Assembly: GCA_005877225.1 (NCBI GenBank)
Contig: VBPK01000002.1
Span: forward strand, 1-36,805
From: Nitrososphaerota archaeon
Lineage (GTDB): Archaea > Thermoproteota > Nitrososphaeria > Nitrososphaerales > Gagatemarchaeaceae
Direction: 5' to 3'
Length of the DNA: 36,805 nucleotides
Below the pieces are notes generated by a model. The model was not told the DNA's origin, searched no databases, and saw only the letters and a list, made by a program, of their open reading frames with translations. Position numbers and translations under genes: made by a program. Positions within the stretch are counted from its first letter, which is position 1, and each line of letters begins with the position of its first letter. This document shows positions 1 to 8,253 of this stretch, piece by piece.

Positions 1-98
1 TGGTTGACGCGACGGGCAGTCCGCTTCCCCTCCGGTCATCCAGCACATTCGCGCTGGGCATCATCGCTTTCATCATGATGAAACTGACTCCGGCGTAA
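1..98 (+). CDS. C-terminal end of a membrane protein (partial)
   Basis: Reading from base 3, an open frame runs to a TAA at 96-98 and gives 31 residues. They end in a hydrophobic stretch (ALGIIAFIMM) followed by KLTPA, which looks like a last transmembrane helix. The gene begins left of the window, so its family cannot be named. The other two forward frames contain stops in this stretch. Support is limited to the open frame and its hydrophobic composition, so this may be a chance reading. Confidence 0.4.
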   Translation, partial: VDATGSPLPLRSSSTFALGIIAFIMMKLTPA

Positions 99-452
99 GC
101 AGCTCACGTTTTGAGGGGGGGCTCCAAAACTCACCACCCGAGACTTCCTAGCCTGGTAGGCTGACACGATAATTCCGTCTCGGCTGGACAAAGAGCTGGA
201 CTGGTCGCTTTCAGTTCGTGGGAAGAGTCTCCGGCAGATTCTGCTCTCTGAAAAGATACCGTTAATACAGCCGAGCTCAGTCGTCCCGCTCGCACACGAT
301 TGCGGACACGAATCATAATTGAGATGCACCTTTCCAAACGGGAGATAATTACTTGAGCTCAGGAAGGACTGACGCACTCCTGTTCGACATTCATCGACAG
401 AAGCTTCATGTTCGGTCCTTGTGGACAGGACAGTAAACTAGGTATAGTGACG
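99..452. other. intergenic region, no gene recognised
   Basis: About 350 bases lie between the partial membrane protein and the first dehydrogenase. Reverse-strand open frames here have low-complexity Ser/Arg-rich translations without family resemblance. A/T-rich stretches near 312-322 and 342-356 could hold promoter elements, but neither has convincing archaeal TATA spacing to the downstream start. No RNA gene was recognised. Confidence 0.4.
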
Positions 453-1547
453 ATGACCAAGAAGAGTTATTCCGTCGTCGTCATGGATGGCGATGGGATT
501 GGGCCAGAGGTCGTCCATGAAGCCCTCCGCGTCCTCGATGCTGCAGCCGAGAAATTTCACTTCAGACTCGATTACCTTCACGTTCCAGCAGGAGACGCGT
601 CCTTGCAGCAGTTTGGAGACGCGCTCCCTGAGAAGAGCGTTGAGGCATTCGCTTCGAGCGACGCGTGTCTTAAGGGACCGGTGGGAGAAAGTGTCAGAAC
701 CATCAACGACAAGCTGAGGTTCGGCTTCGACCTTTACGCTAACTTGAGGCCAGCTAGGTCTTACCCGGGTATTTGTCCCCCGGCATTGCGACCAAACATA
801 GACATGACAGTGATTAGGGAAAACTCGGAGGGTTTCTACCGAGGTTTGGAGAGTCGATTAACTCCTGACCTCGCTACAACCACGGGAGTTTTCTCGACCC
901 GCGGTGCCGAGCGAATAGCGGAGTTCACGTTTAGATACGCCAAGAGCAAGGTTAGACGCCCAGGTCTTGAACCCAGTGTGGTCCTCGCGACCAAGGCCAA
1001 CATTTTCCCACAGACACATGGTATGTACCTTAGGGCTTTTGAGAAGCTCTCTCACCGTTACCCCCAGATTGGCTTTCAACACTATTACGCGGACGCGTTG
1101 TGCGCCCACCTAGTCAGGAACCCAGAAAAGTTTGACGTAATCGTCTCGGAAAACCTCCTCGCTGATTTGCTGAGTGACCTCGCTGGCCAGGTCGCTGGCG
1201 GTTTAGGCATGACTCCCGGCACGAACATCAACTACGAGACAAAGCATGCCTACTTTGAGCCTACACACGGATGTGCACCCGATATTGCGGGAAAGGGGAT
1301 AGCCGATCCAATCGGTCAAATTAGGTCGGGAGGTCTAATGCTTGAATATATCGGCGCCGTTCACGGAGACTCTGCTCTCAGACGGGCTGCGATCGCAATC
1401 GAGAAATCGATTGGTTCTCTGTTGAGTAAACCAAAGCGCTTACAACTGCCACAAGAGCTCGGGGGAGAAGCTGGGTCAAAGAAGGTGACCGACGTCTTGA
1501 TTTCCAAGTTGAAGGAGGACGGCGAAAGAAGGACGAGCTTCTCGTGA
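453..1547 (+). CDS. isocitrate/isopropylmalate-type dehydrogenase family protein
   Basis: This 364-residue enzyme belongs to the NAD(P)-dependent beta-decarboxylating dehydrogenases, which oxidise a 2-hydroxyacid and usually decarboxylate it in the cytosol. The N-terminal MDGDGIGPEV motif, a catalytic-type lysine in ATKANIFPQTHG, the SENLLADLLSD metal region and the nucleotide-binding FEPTHGCAPDIAGKGIADP block are all present. The substrate loop reads RENSEGFYRG. This is closer to isocitrate, homoisocitrate or tartrate dehydrogenases (RENTEG) than to LeuB (RELTGG), so leucine synthesis is not assumed. The ATG at 453 is preferred because MTKKSYSVVV is the usual beginning; an in-frame ATG at 408 would add 15 residues unlike the family. 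It converges on the cyclodeaminase-like gene with a 14-base gap. Exact substrate unknown. Confidence 0.85.
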   Translation: MTKKSYSVVVMDGDGIGPEVVHEALRVLDAAAEKFHFRLDYLHVPAGDASLQQFGDALPEKSVEAFASSDACLKGPVGESVRTINDKLRFGFDLYANLRPARSYPGICPPALRPNIDMTVIRENSEGFYRGLESRLTPDLATTTGVFSTRGAERIAEFTFRYAKSKVRRPGLEPSVVLATKANIFPQTHGMYLRAFEKLSHRYPQIGFQHYYADALCAHLVRNPEKFDVIVSENLLADLLSDLAGQVAGGLGMTPGTNINYETKHAYFEPTHGCAPDIAGKGIADPIGQIRSGGLMLEYIGAVHGDSALRRAAIAIEKSIGSLLSKPKRLQLPQELGGEAGSKKVTDVLISKLKEDGERRTSFS

Positions 1548-1561
1548 GTGAGTCTTTTTGG

Positions 1562-2575
1562 TCAGACCACCATTCTCTTTTCTATCCCAACGCCTTTCTT
1601 GACGGCTCGTTTGTATTCCTCAAAGACGACCACCGAGTCCTGTAGGGCAATTCCCGTGGAGTCGAATACAGTTAGGTCTCGGTCCGAAGTTCTTCCGATC
1701 TTCTTTCCCACGATGACTTCTCCGAGGGTTCCAGCTATGTCTCCGAGCTTGATCTGCTTTTGGGCCAAAGGAACATTGATTTCGCCATCTCGGATGCATT
1801 GAGCCAAGTCATCGACATAGATCTTCGCCCGTTTGAGAATTGTGATTTCTAGTTCCTGTTTTCCTGTCATGTCGGCGCCCATCGCTGCGATGTGAGTGCC
1901 CTCGTCGACCCACGCATTCCTTACCACTGGAGAGGTAGCAGGTGTAGATGTTCCGATTATGTCCATGCCTTTCGTCGCTTCTTTTGCTTCCGCCACGGCT
2001 CGAATGTCGAGATCGTACTTTCGGCTGTTCTCTCTTACGAATCTCTTGGAAGTATCGGGAGAGCGACTCCAAACTCTGACCTTCCTAAGTCCAAAGAGAT
2101 CTTGGATGGAGGCAAGGAGCCCTGTTGCTACAAACCCTCCTCCCACGAGTCCCAGATTTTCGGATCCTTTCCTCGCCAGGTACTTGGCCGAAACACCGCC
2201 TGCGGCACCGGTGCGCATGAGTGTGTGGTAGGTTCCATCGCAGATTGCAAGGGGGAATCCAGTCCTTGGGTCGGTGTAGACGAGAGTCGAGAAAACGTTG
2301 GGGAGCCCAAATTTTTCTCGGTTTTCTTCTCGTATCGCCACCCACTTACACGCGGAGGTCTCAGGTTCTTCGCAGTAGGAGGGCATCGCTTCCCACTCAC
2401 CATGGTACTTTGGAATGACGATGTGCATCTTCGGATCCATCTTGTACTTGTGTAATCCGTGCGCGCGGAACGCTCTCTCGACGGCGTTGTTGTATTCAGC
2501 GACTGTTAGGAGGCCTTCGATGTCGCTCCTGCCAAGGATGAGAGTCTTGCGCGAGCTCCAGCTAGTCTTGGGCAT
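1562..2575 (-). CDS. ornithine cyclodeaminase / mu-crystallin family protein
   Basis: The 337-residue product matches the ornithine cyclodeaminase/mu-crystallin/archaeal alanine dehydrogenase family in length and order of blocks. These are a substrate-binding KWVAIREEN block, a Rossmann segment NLGLVGGGFVATGLL, the VRVWSRSPD beta-alpha unit, the GTSTPATSPV segment and a C-terminal FDSTGIALQDSVV signature. Members use NAD(P) to deaminate ornithine cyclically, to interconvert alanine and pyruvate, or to reduce cyclic imines. Sequence alone does not decide between these. The dinucleotide loop is GGGFVA rather than the commoner GxGxQA. The ATG is at 2573-2575 with no strong ribosome site, in keeping with a short-leader transcript. 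Amino-acid catabolism fits the neighbouring flavoenzyme and aminotransferase. Confidence 0.85.
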   Translation of the reverse strand: MPKTSWSSRKTLILGRSDIEGLLTVAEYNNAVERAFRAHGLHKYKMDPKMHIVIPKYHGEWEAMPSYCEEPETSACKWVAIREENREKFGLPNVFSTLVYTDPRTGFPLAICDGTYHTLMRTGAAGGVSAKYLARKGSENLGLVGGGFVATGLLASIQDLFGLRKVRVWSRSPDTSKRFVRENSRKYDLDIRAVAEAKEATKGMDIIGTSTPATSPVVRNAWVDEGTHIAAMGADMTGKQELEITILKRAKIYVDDLAQCIRDGEINVPLAQKQIKLGDIAGTLGEVIVGKKIGRTSDRDLTVFDSTGIALQDSVVVFEEYKRAVKKGVGIEKRMVV

Positions 2576-2745
2576 CCGGCCAGATATCTTTTCGTTCTCG
2601 TGATAAGGATTTTCTGATCGGTCCTATTAGGATTGAGGCCTAATGTACCGCGGTGACGCGAGAATGAACGTGTTGTTCGAGTACGCCCTCTCGACACTGA
2701 AACAGTGGGTATTTTACTGGAAGTTACCAACCCGCAGGGAAGGTC

Positions 2746-4023
2746 ATGCATCCGATGGGAGAGCAACGTTCAGGAAGGTACAGCTGGGCAGTTCTAACGT
2801 CAGCTACCCTCGTCGCCTTGTCAATGAATCTTACGCTGTTCAGCCCAGGACCTGTCCTCAATTCAATTCGCCAAGGACTTCACACGTCTTTCGCAGAAAT
2901 AGGCCTCATCTTCACCTTGCCCGCTGTCATTACATCGGTGTTCTCACTGATCGGCGGCGTTCTTGCGGACTCAATCGGCATCAGAAGGGTCGCAGGAGCG
3001 GGTGGGGTGTTGCTCGGATTAGGCGGACTGCTCCGAGGCACCACTGTTGACTTTCTTACGTTCCTCCTTTTCACTGGTCTCTTTGCTGTAGGCCTCGGAC
3101 TAGCTCTACCAAACCTGCCCAAGGCAATAAACGGTTGGTTCCCCAAGTCGACAGTTGGTCTCGCATCGGGAATCTACGTAATGGGTTTTCCTCTCGGAGC
3201 CTCACTCGCGTCGGGAGTGACCACGTATCTTGCCGAAGCAACTGGTGGCTGGCAGGGAGCACTGAGGTCATGGGGGTTGGTTGCATTGAGCTTTTCGGCC
3301 GTGTGGTTGATCGTCGTCAGGGAGCCAAGAGGGAGTAAAGACATGGTGAAGGGGTCTCTTGGACTGCCGGGATCCGTGGCACGCAATTTTCCCCTCTGGG
3401 TAGTGGCGGCGTCTCTCTTCATGAACACCTCAATCTTCTCGATAGAAGTGGGGTGGTTTCCCACGCTCTTGGCAGAGCGAGGCGCTTCTGGGCAGGAGGC
3501 GGGCTTGATGGTATCGATCTTCTCGATCGCGAATATGTTCACGGTGTTTGTCGTTCCCACCCTCTCCGGTCGGCTGGGCCTTAGGCGGCCTTTTATCTGG
3601 GCGTTCGCCGGAACGTCTGCTCTTGCGGTCACCTCACTCATCATTGCTCCGCCTTCGGCCGCATGGATAATCCTCCCTGTCCTGGGTGGCGCGGTAGCGG
3701 GTCCTTTCGCGATGGGGTTCCTGCTCCCCGCTGACTTGGTTGATTATTCACATCTGGGTTCTGCCAGTGGCATTGTCCTTTCCGTGGGTTGGCTTGGCAT
3801 TGGGTTTGGTTCGTGGCTGGCGGGATTGCTGAGAGACTTGTCAGGCAGCTTCTACACGACGCTTGTCGCCATTGTCATCAGCGCATTGCTTATTGTTGCG
3901 CTTGCGTTCGTTCTCCCTGAAACGGGCAGGAGAGGCAGGTACGCAAGGAGTTCGACGAAGCGGGAACCTCCTGCTCATGAGGATGATTTGACACCGACGG
4001 GGGAATCCATTCGAATCGTTTAA
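2746..4023 (+). CDS. MFS transporter (CynX/NimT-like)
   Basis: This 425-residue polytopic membrane protein has about 12 hydrophobic segments in two halves, as expected for the major facilitator superfamily. The loop after helix 2 reads GGVLADSIGIRR, matching the family motif G-x3-D-x2-G-x-R. The block LPNLPKAINGWFPKSTVGLASGIY is typical of the cyanate/nitrate/organic-anion (CynX/NarK-like) branch. The tail is charged and cytosolic. A second MFS gene at 8250-9488 shares the LPNLPK...GWFP block, so the two look like paralogues. An A/T-rich element (TATTTTAC, 2710-2717) lies about 30 bases before the ATG. Substrate unknown; the surrounding enzymes suggest a small carboxylate or amide. Confidence 0.85.
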   Translation: MHPMGEQRSGRYSWAVLTSATLVALSMNLTLFSPGPVLNSIRQGLHTSFAEIGLIFTLPAVITSVFSLIGGVLADSIGIRRVAGAGGVLLGLGGLLRGTTVDFLTFLLFTGLFAVGLGLALPNLPKAINGWFPKSTVGLASGIYVMGFPLGASLASGVTTYLAEATGGWQGALRSWGLVALSFSAVWLIVVREPRGSKDMVKGSLGLPGSVARNFPLWVVAASLFMNTSIFSIEVGWFPTLLAERGASGQEAGLMVSIFSIANMFTVFVVPTLSGRLGLRRPFIWAFAGTSALAVTSLIIAPPSAAWIILPVLGGAVAGPFAMGFLLPADLVDYSHLGSASGIVLSVGWLGIGFGSWLAGLLRDLSGSFYTTLVAIVISALLIVALAFVLPETGRRGRYARSSTKREPPAHEDDLTPTGESIRIV

Positions 4024-4184
4024 GGGGAGAGTTGCCCCCACCGTTCAGGTATCAAATCGTGCCTATCGTTGAAGTTCCGAAAAATCTTCACGCACCGGTA
4101 GACAGGCTTTTTTTCAATGGTGCACTGACTACAGCGAGAGGGATGCGTTGATAGCGGGAACACACGCTCCCGAAGAGTTGTTGA

Positions 4185-4412
4185 GTGAGAGGCAAGCACT
4201 GTGTATTCGGAGGACGAGTAGCTAGATCCAAGGATTCCAAAAAGAGGCGCACAGAGGTTACACTTCCGTCCACTAGAGAGAAGGTGGCGGGGTTTGAAGG
4301 AGGGTAGCCATTGGCAAGGGACGGGCACCTACACGCTGTGAAGATATGCCAGGGCTCAAAGCTGGGTGTACGCTTTGACATCAAGAGCATAGAGGGAGAC
4401 TTCGCCGGATAA
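4185..4412 (+). pseudogene. remnant of a small helix-turn-helix (excisionase/MerR-like) DNA-binding gene
   Basis: One forward frame from 4185 reads through to TAA at 4410-4412, with a single in-frame TAG at 4305-4307. After the stop it continues ARDGHLHAVKI, GVRFDIKSIE. This resembles the wing of HTH_17/excisionase-type domains (typical pattern W-x3-G-x-L-x-A-x-K-I ... R-F ... I/V-E). Before the stop, LPSTREKVAGF resembles the start of the recognition fold (S/T-T-x-E-V-A), but the helix-turn-helix core between them is missing or scrambled. I infer a decayed regulator gene within the 535-base gap between the MFS and flavoenzyme genes. The rest of the gap (4024-4184 and 4413-4558) shows no convincing coding sequence. 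Confidence is low because the match rests on memory of the family pattern. Confidence 0.35.
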
Positions 4413-4558
4413 ATTGTGTGCACGAGTTAACGAGAGATGGGGAAGATACGGTGCCGCGCCGAAGTCTGAAGTAGGGTTCATTAATCACAGGCCCCGCCAG
4501 TTGCTCAAAGAGCCATATCGCCCGTCGCGCCCAAAAAATCCACTGGACTGAAATTGAA

Positions 4559-5674
4559 ATGATTCACGATGTCGCAATCGTTGGTGGGGGAATATGCGGC
4601 CTCTCCATCGGATGGAAACTCGCAAAAAGGGGACTGAGGGTACTGATTCTTGAGAAAGGTGAGGCTGGCCACGGAGCGACCTGGGCGGCTCTCGGCATTC
4701 TTTTTCCAAGGGTAGGTGATGACCCAAGAGGTCCCGCCTTCACAAAGTTGTGCGTCGAGAGTCACAGATTATGGCCGACTTTCGCCAAAGAGGTGGAATC
4801 AGAATCGGGAATTGAGATCGATTACGGCAGGGAGGGGACGCTGCTCCCCGCATTCGAAGCTCGTGAGGAAGACCAGTTAAGAAGGCAGTACGCACTACTG
4901 CGAAAATCGAGAGTTGGAGCGAAGTGGGTCAGCGGGAAGGAATTGCGGTCTCTCGAGCCTAACATGTCGTACGGCGTAAGGTCCGCCCTCTTCAATCCAC
5001 TCGTCCACCGGGTAGACAACCGGAAACTGGCGCTCGCTCTTAAGAAGGCATTTCTTGTCGTTGGCGACTTTCGGGAGAAAACCTCGGTAGCTAAAATCGT
5101 GATTCAGGGCGGCAGGGTAATCGGAGTAAGCGCAGGCGGGAGCACGATCCGAGCTCACAAGGTGATCATCGCGGCCGGAGCTTGGTCGGCAGGCATCCCC
5201 GGGTTAGAAGAAAGAATACGTCCTCCCGTCAGACCTGTCAAGGGACAGGTGATTTCCGTGAAGGTCCCTGAGGGAAGGAGATTGCTCTCTCACGTGATTC
5301 ATTACGCCGACACCTTCTTAGTCCAGAGAAGGGATGGAAGGCTACTGATAGGAGCGACTGTGGAGGAGAGAGGGTTCGACACAAAGGTCACGGCTGGCGC
5401 CATCTCCAAGCTTCTCACCGTTGCTCTAGCTGTCATCCCGGACATCGACACTCTTCCACTGGGAGAGGCGTGGGCGGGAACAAGGCCAGGTAGCCCGGAC
5501 GGCGCGCCAATCTTAGGTGGCACCAACGTCGAGGGCTTGGTAATGGCGACGGGGCACTTCAGAAATGGAATCCTCCTCGCCCCCATCACCGCCGATCTAG
5601 TTTCGGAGTACGTCATTTCGGACAAGTTGCCAGCGCTCGCCCAACCCTTCACCATGAATCGTTTCAGCAATTGA
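4559..5674 (+). CDS. FAD-dependent oxidase, glycine oxidase (ThiO) / sarcosine oxidase-like
   Basis: The 371-residue product is a DAO-family flavoprotein that would oxidise a primary or secondary amine such as glycine, sarcosine or a D-amino acid. The N-terminal FAD motif VAIVGGGICGLSIGWKLAKRG ends with the family's EKG. It is followed by the ThiO-type GHGATWAALGILFP segment, a central IIAAGAWSAG and the C-terminal WAGTRPGSPDGAPILG and ATGHFRNGILLAP blocks. The last block is especially close to glycine oxidases. No thiamine genes are nearby, so a catabolic role is more likely than thiazole synthesis. A carbamoylsarcosine-amidase-like gene lies at 34.7 kb, whose product would be a natural substrate. 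The ATG is at 4559; the A-rich CCAAAAAATC at 4531-4540 may belong to the promoter. Confidence 0.85.
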   Translation: MIHDVAIVGGGICGLSIGWKLAKRGLRVLILEKGEAGHGATWAALGILFPRVGDDPRGPAFTKLCVESHRLWPTFAKEVESESGIEIDYGREGTLLPAFEAREEDQLRRQYALLRKSRVGAKWVSGKELRSLEPNMSYGVRSALFNPLVHRVDNRKLALALKKAFLVVGDFREKTSVAKIVIQGGRVIGVSAGGSTIRAHKVIIAAGAWSAGIPGLEERIRPPVRPVKGQVISVKVPEGRRLLSHVIHYADTFLVQRRDGRLLIGATVEERGFDTKVTAGAISKLLTVALAVIPDIDTLPLGEAWAGTRPGSPDGAPILGGTNVEGLVMATGHFRNGILLAPITADLVSEYVISDKLPALAQPFTMNRFSN

Positions 5675-5848
5675 CCGCAGATAATTCAGAGGAATCGGCA
5701 GTGGCTCTCATTCCACCCCGCCGTATTAAATCTTGGGAACTTTCGTTGTCGACACAAGTGGGTATCTCTTCGATGCGCAATAAACACGCTCATCTGGCAT
5801 CGACAGAATCCCAATCCCTGAGTAAAGCACTCCGACCGGACTCGGGTT

Positions 5849-7189
5849 CTATTCTATTTCTTTGTCAGAAATGTTCAGCGACTCGTCCAGAGCATCAATG
5901 CCCTGATCAATCTCGTTTCGACTTATTATCAATGGAGGCGCGATTACAAAATGACTCAACCAATTCAGGATGTATACGCCCCTAGACATCATCTCAGACG
6001 CCATCCTGTCAAGAACAGACGCCTTGCCAGACAGCTTGTCTTTGGGATTGGTGAAAGGTTCTTTTGTCTTCCTATTCTTTACTAATTCGACAGCCCAGAA
6101 GAGTCCTATCCCTCTGACGTCTCCCACAGATTCGTGTTTTTCTTTCAACTCGCTCAGTCTCTTCCCCGTGTAAGCACCTTTCTTTTTTGCTTCTGTGATC
6201 AGGTCCAGCCGCAAGTACTCCTTTATTGCGGCTACGGCAGGCGCCAACGTGAGCGGATGCGCTTCATACGTGTGTCCGTGCGCAAAGTAGTGGTCCTCAA
6301 AGTAATCGGCGATCTCTCTCGTTGTCGCTGTAAGCCCTAGAGGCGCGTATGCTCCGGTTATGCCCTTAGCAGTTGTGAGGATGTCGGGCTTGACCTTCCA
6401 GTGATTGACAGCGAACCATTCGCCCGTTCTGCCCCACCCAGACATTACTTCGTCGGCAATGAGTAGAACGTCGTTCTTGTCAGCAATCTCCCTCACCATA
6501 GGAAGGTATTCTTTTGGGGGAACCAAGACCCCGTTAGTTCCAACGACCGGCTCTAGCATTATGGCGGCAACATTGCCTTCGTTCTTTATCATGTAGTCGA
6601 TGTATTCAGCGCTTGCTATCCCCGGGTTAGGATGATCTGAGCCGAAGGGAGAACGATACGTGTCAGCGTCAGGTGCAAAGATCACTCCATCCATCTTGCC
6701 CACAGGTTCTGCGGTCCACCTGCGGAGGTCACCAGTCGCGGCGATCGAGCCCGCTGTGGAACCATGATACGAACGGTACCTCGAGATTATCTTGTGCTTT
6801 CCGGTGAATAGCCTCGCGATCTTGATCGCAGCTTCGTTGGCCTCAGTACCCGAAGTGGTGAAGAAGAATTTCTCCAGGCCCTCCGGCAGTAATTTCAGAA
6901 GTGACTTGCTTAATTCCGCTCGTACCGTGGTCGCGAATCCAGGAGAGATGTAGGGCAACTCCTTTGCCTGTTTACATATCGCATCGATTACCGCCTTGTT
7001 CTTGTGCCCCAGGTTTGAGCACATGAGCTGAGACGAAAAATCAAGGTACTTCTTCCCAGCGGCATCAAGGAAATAACAGCCCTCAGCATCGACAATGTGA
7101 AGAGGCTTCCATCCACGCTGATACCGCCACGTCCCGTACGTATGCCTGACAGTTAGATCCAATACCTCATCCGACTTCGGAACTAACAC
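5849..7189 (-). CDS. class III pyridoxal-phosphate aminotransferase (omega-amino acid type)
   Basis: This 446-residue enzyme is a fold-I, class III aminotransferase. The PLP lysine lies in TTAKGITGAYAPLG (about K275), the cofactor-binding aspartate in LIADEVMSGWGRTG (about D246), and the phosphate-binding region in TTSGTEANEAAIKIAR. The N-terminal FLDAAGKKYLDF and RYRSYHGST blocks are also typical. The family includes taurine-, beta-alanine- and 3-aminoisobutyrate-pyruvate aminotransferases. The exact donor cannot be read from sequence. Hydantoinase and carbamoyl-amidase genes elsewhere in the window make beta-alanine or 3-aminoisobutyrate plausible. It starts with GTG at 7187-7189, essentially at the transcript start predicted by the TATA box at 7211-7220. 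It converges on the ThiO-like gene with a 174-base gap. Confidence 0.9.
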   Translation of the reverse strand: MLVPKSDEVLDLTVRHTYGTWRYQRGWKPLHIVDAEGCYFLDAAGKKYLDFSSQLMCSNLGHKNKAVIDAICKQAKELPYISPGFATTVRAELSKSLLKLLPEGLEKFFFTTSGTEANEAAIKIARLFTGKHKIISRYRSYHGSTAGSIAATGDLRRWTAEPVGKMDGVIFAPDADTYRSPFGSDHPNPGIASAEYIDYMIKNEGNVAAIMLEPVVGTNGVLVPPKEYLPMVREIADKNDVLLIADEVMSGWGRTGEWFAVNHWKVKPDILTTAKGITGAYAPLGLTATTREIADYFEDHYFAHGHTYEAHPLTLAPAVAAIKEYLRLDLITEAKKKGAYTGKRLSELKEKHESVGDVRGIGLFWAVELVKNRKTKEPFTNPKDKLSGKASVLDRMASEMMSRGVYILNWLSHFVIAPPLIISRNEIDQGIDALDESLNISDKEIE

Positions 7190-7210
7190 GATTCCGGAGA
7201 CTCAATGATG

Positions 7211-7220
7211 TTGTATAAAC
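7211..7220 (-). promoter_or_regulatory. TATA box for the class III aminotransferase gene
   Basis: On the reverse strand this reads GTTTATACAA. Its centre lies about 26 bases before the GTG at 7189, predicting a leaderless transcript. Confidence 0.6.
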
Positions 7221-7359
7221 TTTCCCAACCTTGACCGAGCAGAAAAGCGACGACAGTCTCCCACAAAGAATGCAAGAGGGGCAGCCCCTCGCGAGGAGAT
7301 GTCATCGAACTTTTGGGAAGCATGCTTAAGAAAGAGACATATTTCTTCTTAACGAAGAA

Positions 7360-8253
7360 TTGGACTTCAAGATCGGTTTCATCGGATTAGGCAAGATGGG
7401 CGGGCCCATGGCTGCCAATCTCCTGAACGCGGGTTTCACCCTGGCGGTGTACGACATCGACAGAGACTCAATGGCTGCGGTTGCCTCGAAGGGCGCGCGC
7501 GTTTGTTCTGACCCGAAAGAGGTAGCATCAAATTGCAATGTCATCATGACATCTCTTCCTTCGCCAGAAAGTCTTGAGGAGGTGATTCTCGGGGAGAAGG
7601 GCGTCTTGGATGGAGTGAGAGACCACTCGATACTGATAACGACCGACACGATCCTGCCAGAAACAATTTACAGGATATCTGAGGAGGCGAAGGAGAAAGG
7701 CGTATCGGTTCTCGATGCTCCTGTCAGCGGTGGACCGCACGGCGCGAGAGCGGCCACCCTGACAATTATGGTCGGCGGAGACAAACAGATTTTCGAAGTG
7801 TGTACACCGATCTTCAGAGCGATTGCGAAAAATGTTCTCCACGTAGGTCCGTCGGGAGCGGGCTGCATTGCAAAACTCGTCAATAATCTCTGCTCCCTGG
7901 CAAATACGGCGGCGGCCTGCGAAGGATTCGTGCTCGGCGTAAAGGCAGGCATCGATCCGAAGATCCTGCACGAAGTCATCTCTACAGGGACCGGCAGGAG
8001 CTACGCTGTCGAGTATAAGATTCCGCATCAGATAGCCAAAGGCAACTTTGAGCCTGGATTCTCTGTTAGGATCGCAGCAAAGGACCTATCGCTCATAACC
8101 GCACTCGGAAGGGCTCACGGTGTCCCTCTCTTCCTGACGAGCGCCGTCGAACAGCTCTACCAGCTCGCGAAGGCGAAAGGTCTGAGCGAAAAAGATCACG
8201 TCGCAATCGTAACAGTCCTGGAAGAGATCGCCGGAGTCAAGGTGCGATTCTAA
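7360..8253 (+). CDS. 3-hydroxyisobutyrate dehydrogenase / tartronate semialdehyde reductase family protein
   Basis: The 297-residue product is a beta-hydroxyacid dehydrogenase that interconverts a 3-hydroxyacid and its semialdehyde with NAD(P). It opens with the Rossmann motif GFIGLGKMGGPMAANLL. The substrate motif DAPVSGGPHGARAATLTIMVGG and the catalytic-lysine motif GPSGAGCIAKLVNN are both present. It could act after the divergent aminotransferase, for example on methylmalonate or malonate semialdehyde. Alternatively it could act as a tartronate semialdehyde reductase in glyoxylate use; sequence does not choose. Translation starts at TTG 7360, directly before the Rossmann strand. An A/T-rich CTTAAGAAAG lies about 30 bases upstream. 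Its stop codon overlaps that of the convergent MFS gene by four bases. Confidence 0.87.
   Translation: MDFKIGFIGLGKMGGPMAANLLNAGFTLAVYDIDRDSMAAVASKGARVCSDPKEVASNCNVIMTSLPSPESLEEVILGEKGVLDGVRDHSILITTDTILPETIYRISEEAKEKGVSVLDAPVSGGPHGARAATLTIMVGGDKQIFEVCTPIFRAIAKNVLHVGPSGAGCIAKLVNNLCSLANTAAACEGFVLGVKAGIDPKILHEVISTGTGRSYAVEYKIPHQIAKGNFEPGFSVRIAAKDLSLITALGRAHGVPLFLTSAVEQLYQLAKAKGLSEKDHVAIVTVLEEIAGVKVRF

Noticed and set aside
36..377. Reverse-strand open frame of 113 codons at the left edge
   Set aside because: Ser/Arg/Cys-rich translation with no family pattern, no promoter or ribosome site, in a region that looks intergenic.
453..1547. Assignment as leucine-biosynthetic LeuB
   Set aside because: The substrate loop is RENSEG rather than the LeuB type, and no other leucine-pathway gene is adjacent.
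1892..2455. Forward open frame of 187 codons opposite the cyclodeaminase-like gene
   Set aside because: Antisense shadow of a well-supported gene; translation has no recognisable pattern.
4020..4328. Reverse-strand open frame of 102 codons between the MFS and flavoenzyme genes
   Set aside because: Translation unlike any protein family; the opposite strand carries the more convincing HTH remnant.
5671..5985. Forward open frame of 104 codons after the flavoenzyme gene
   Set aside because: Overlaps the stop of that gene and the end of the aminotransferase gene; low-complexity translation without family features.
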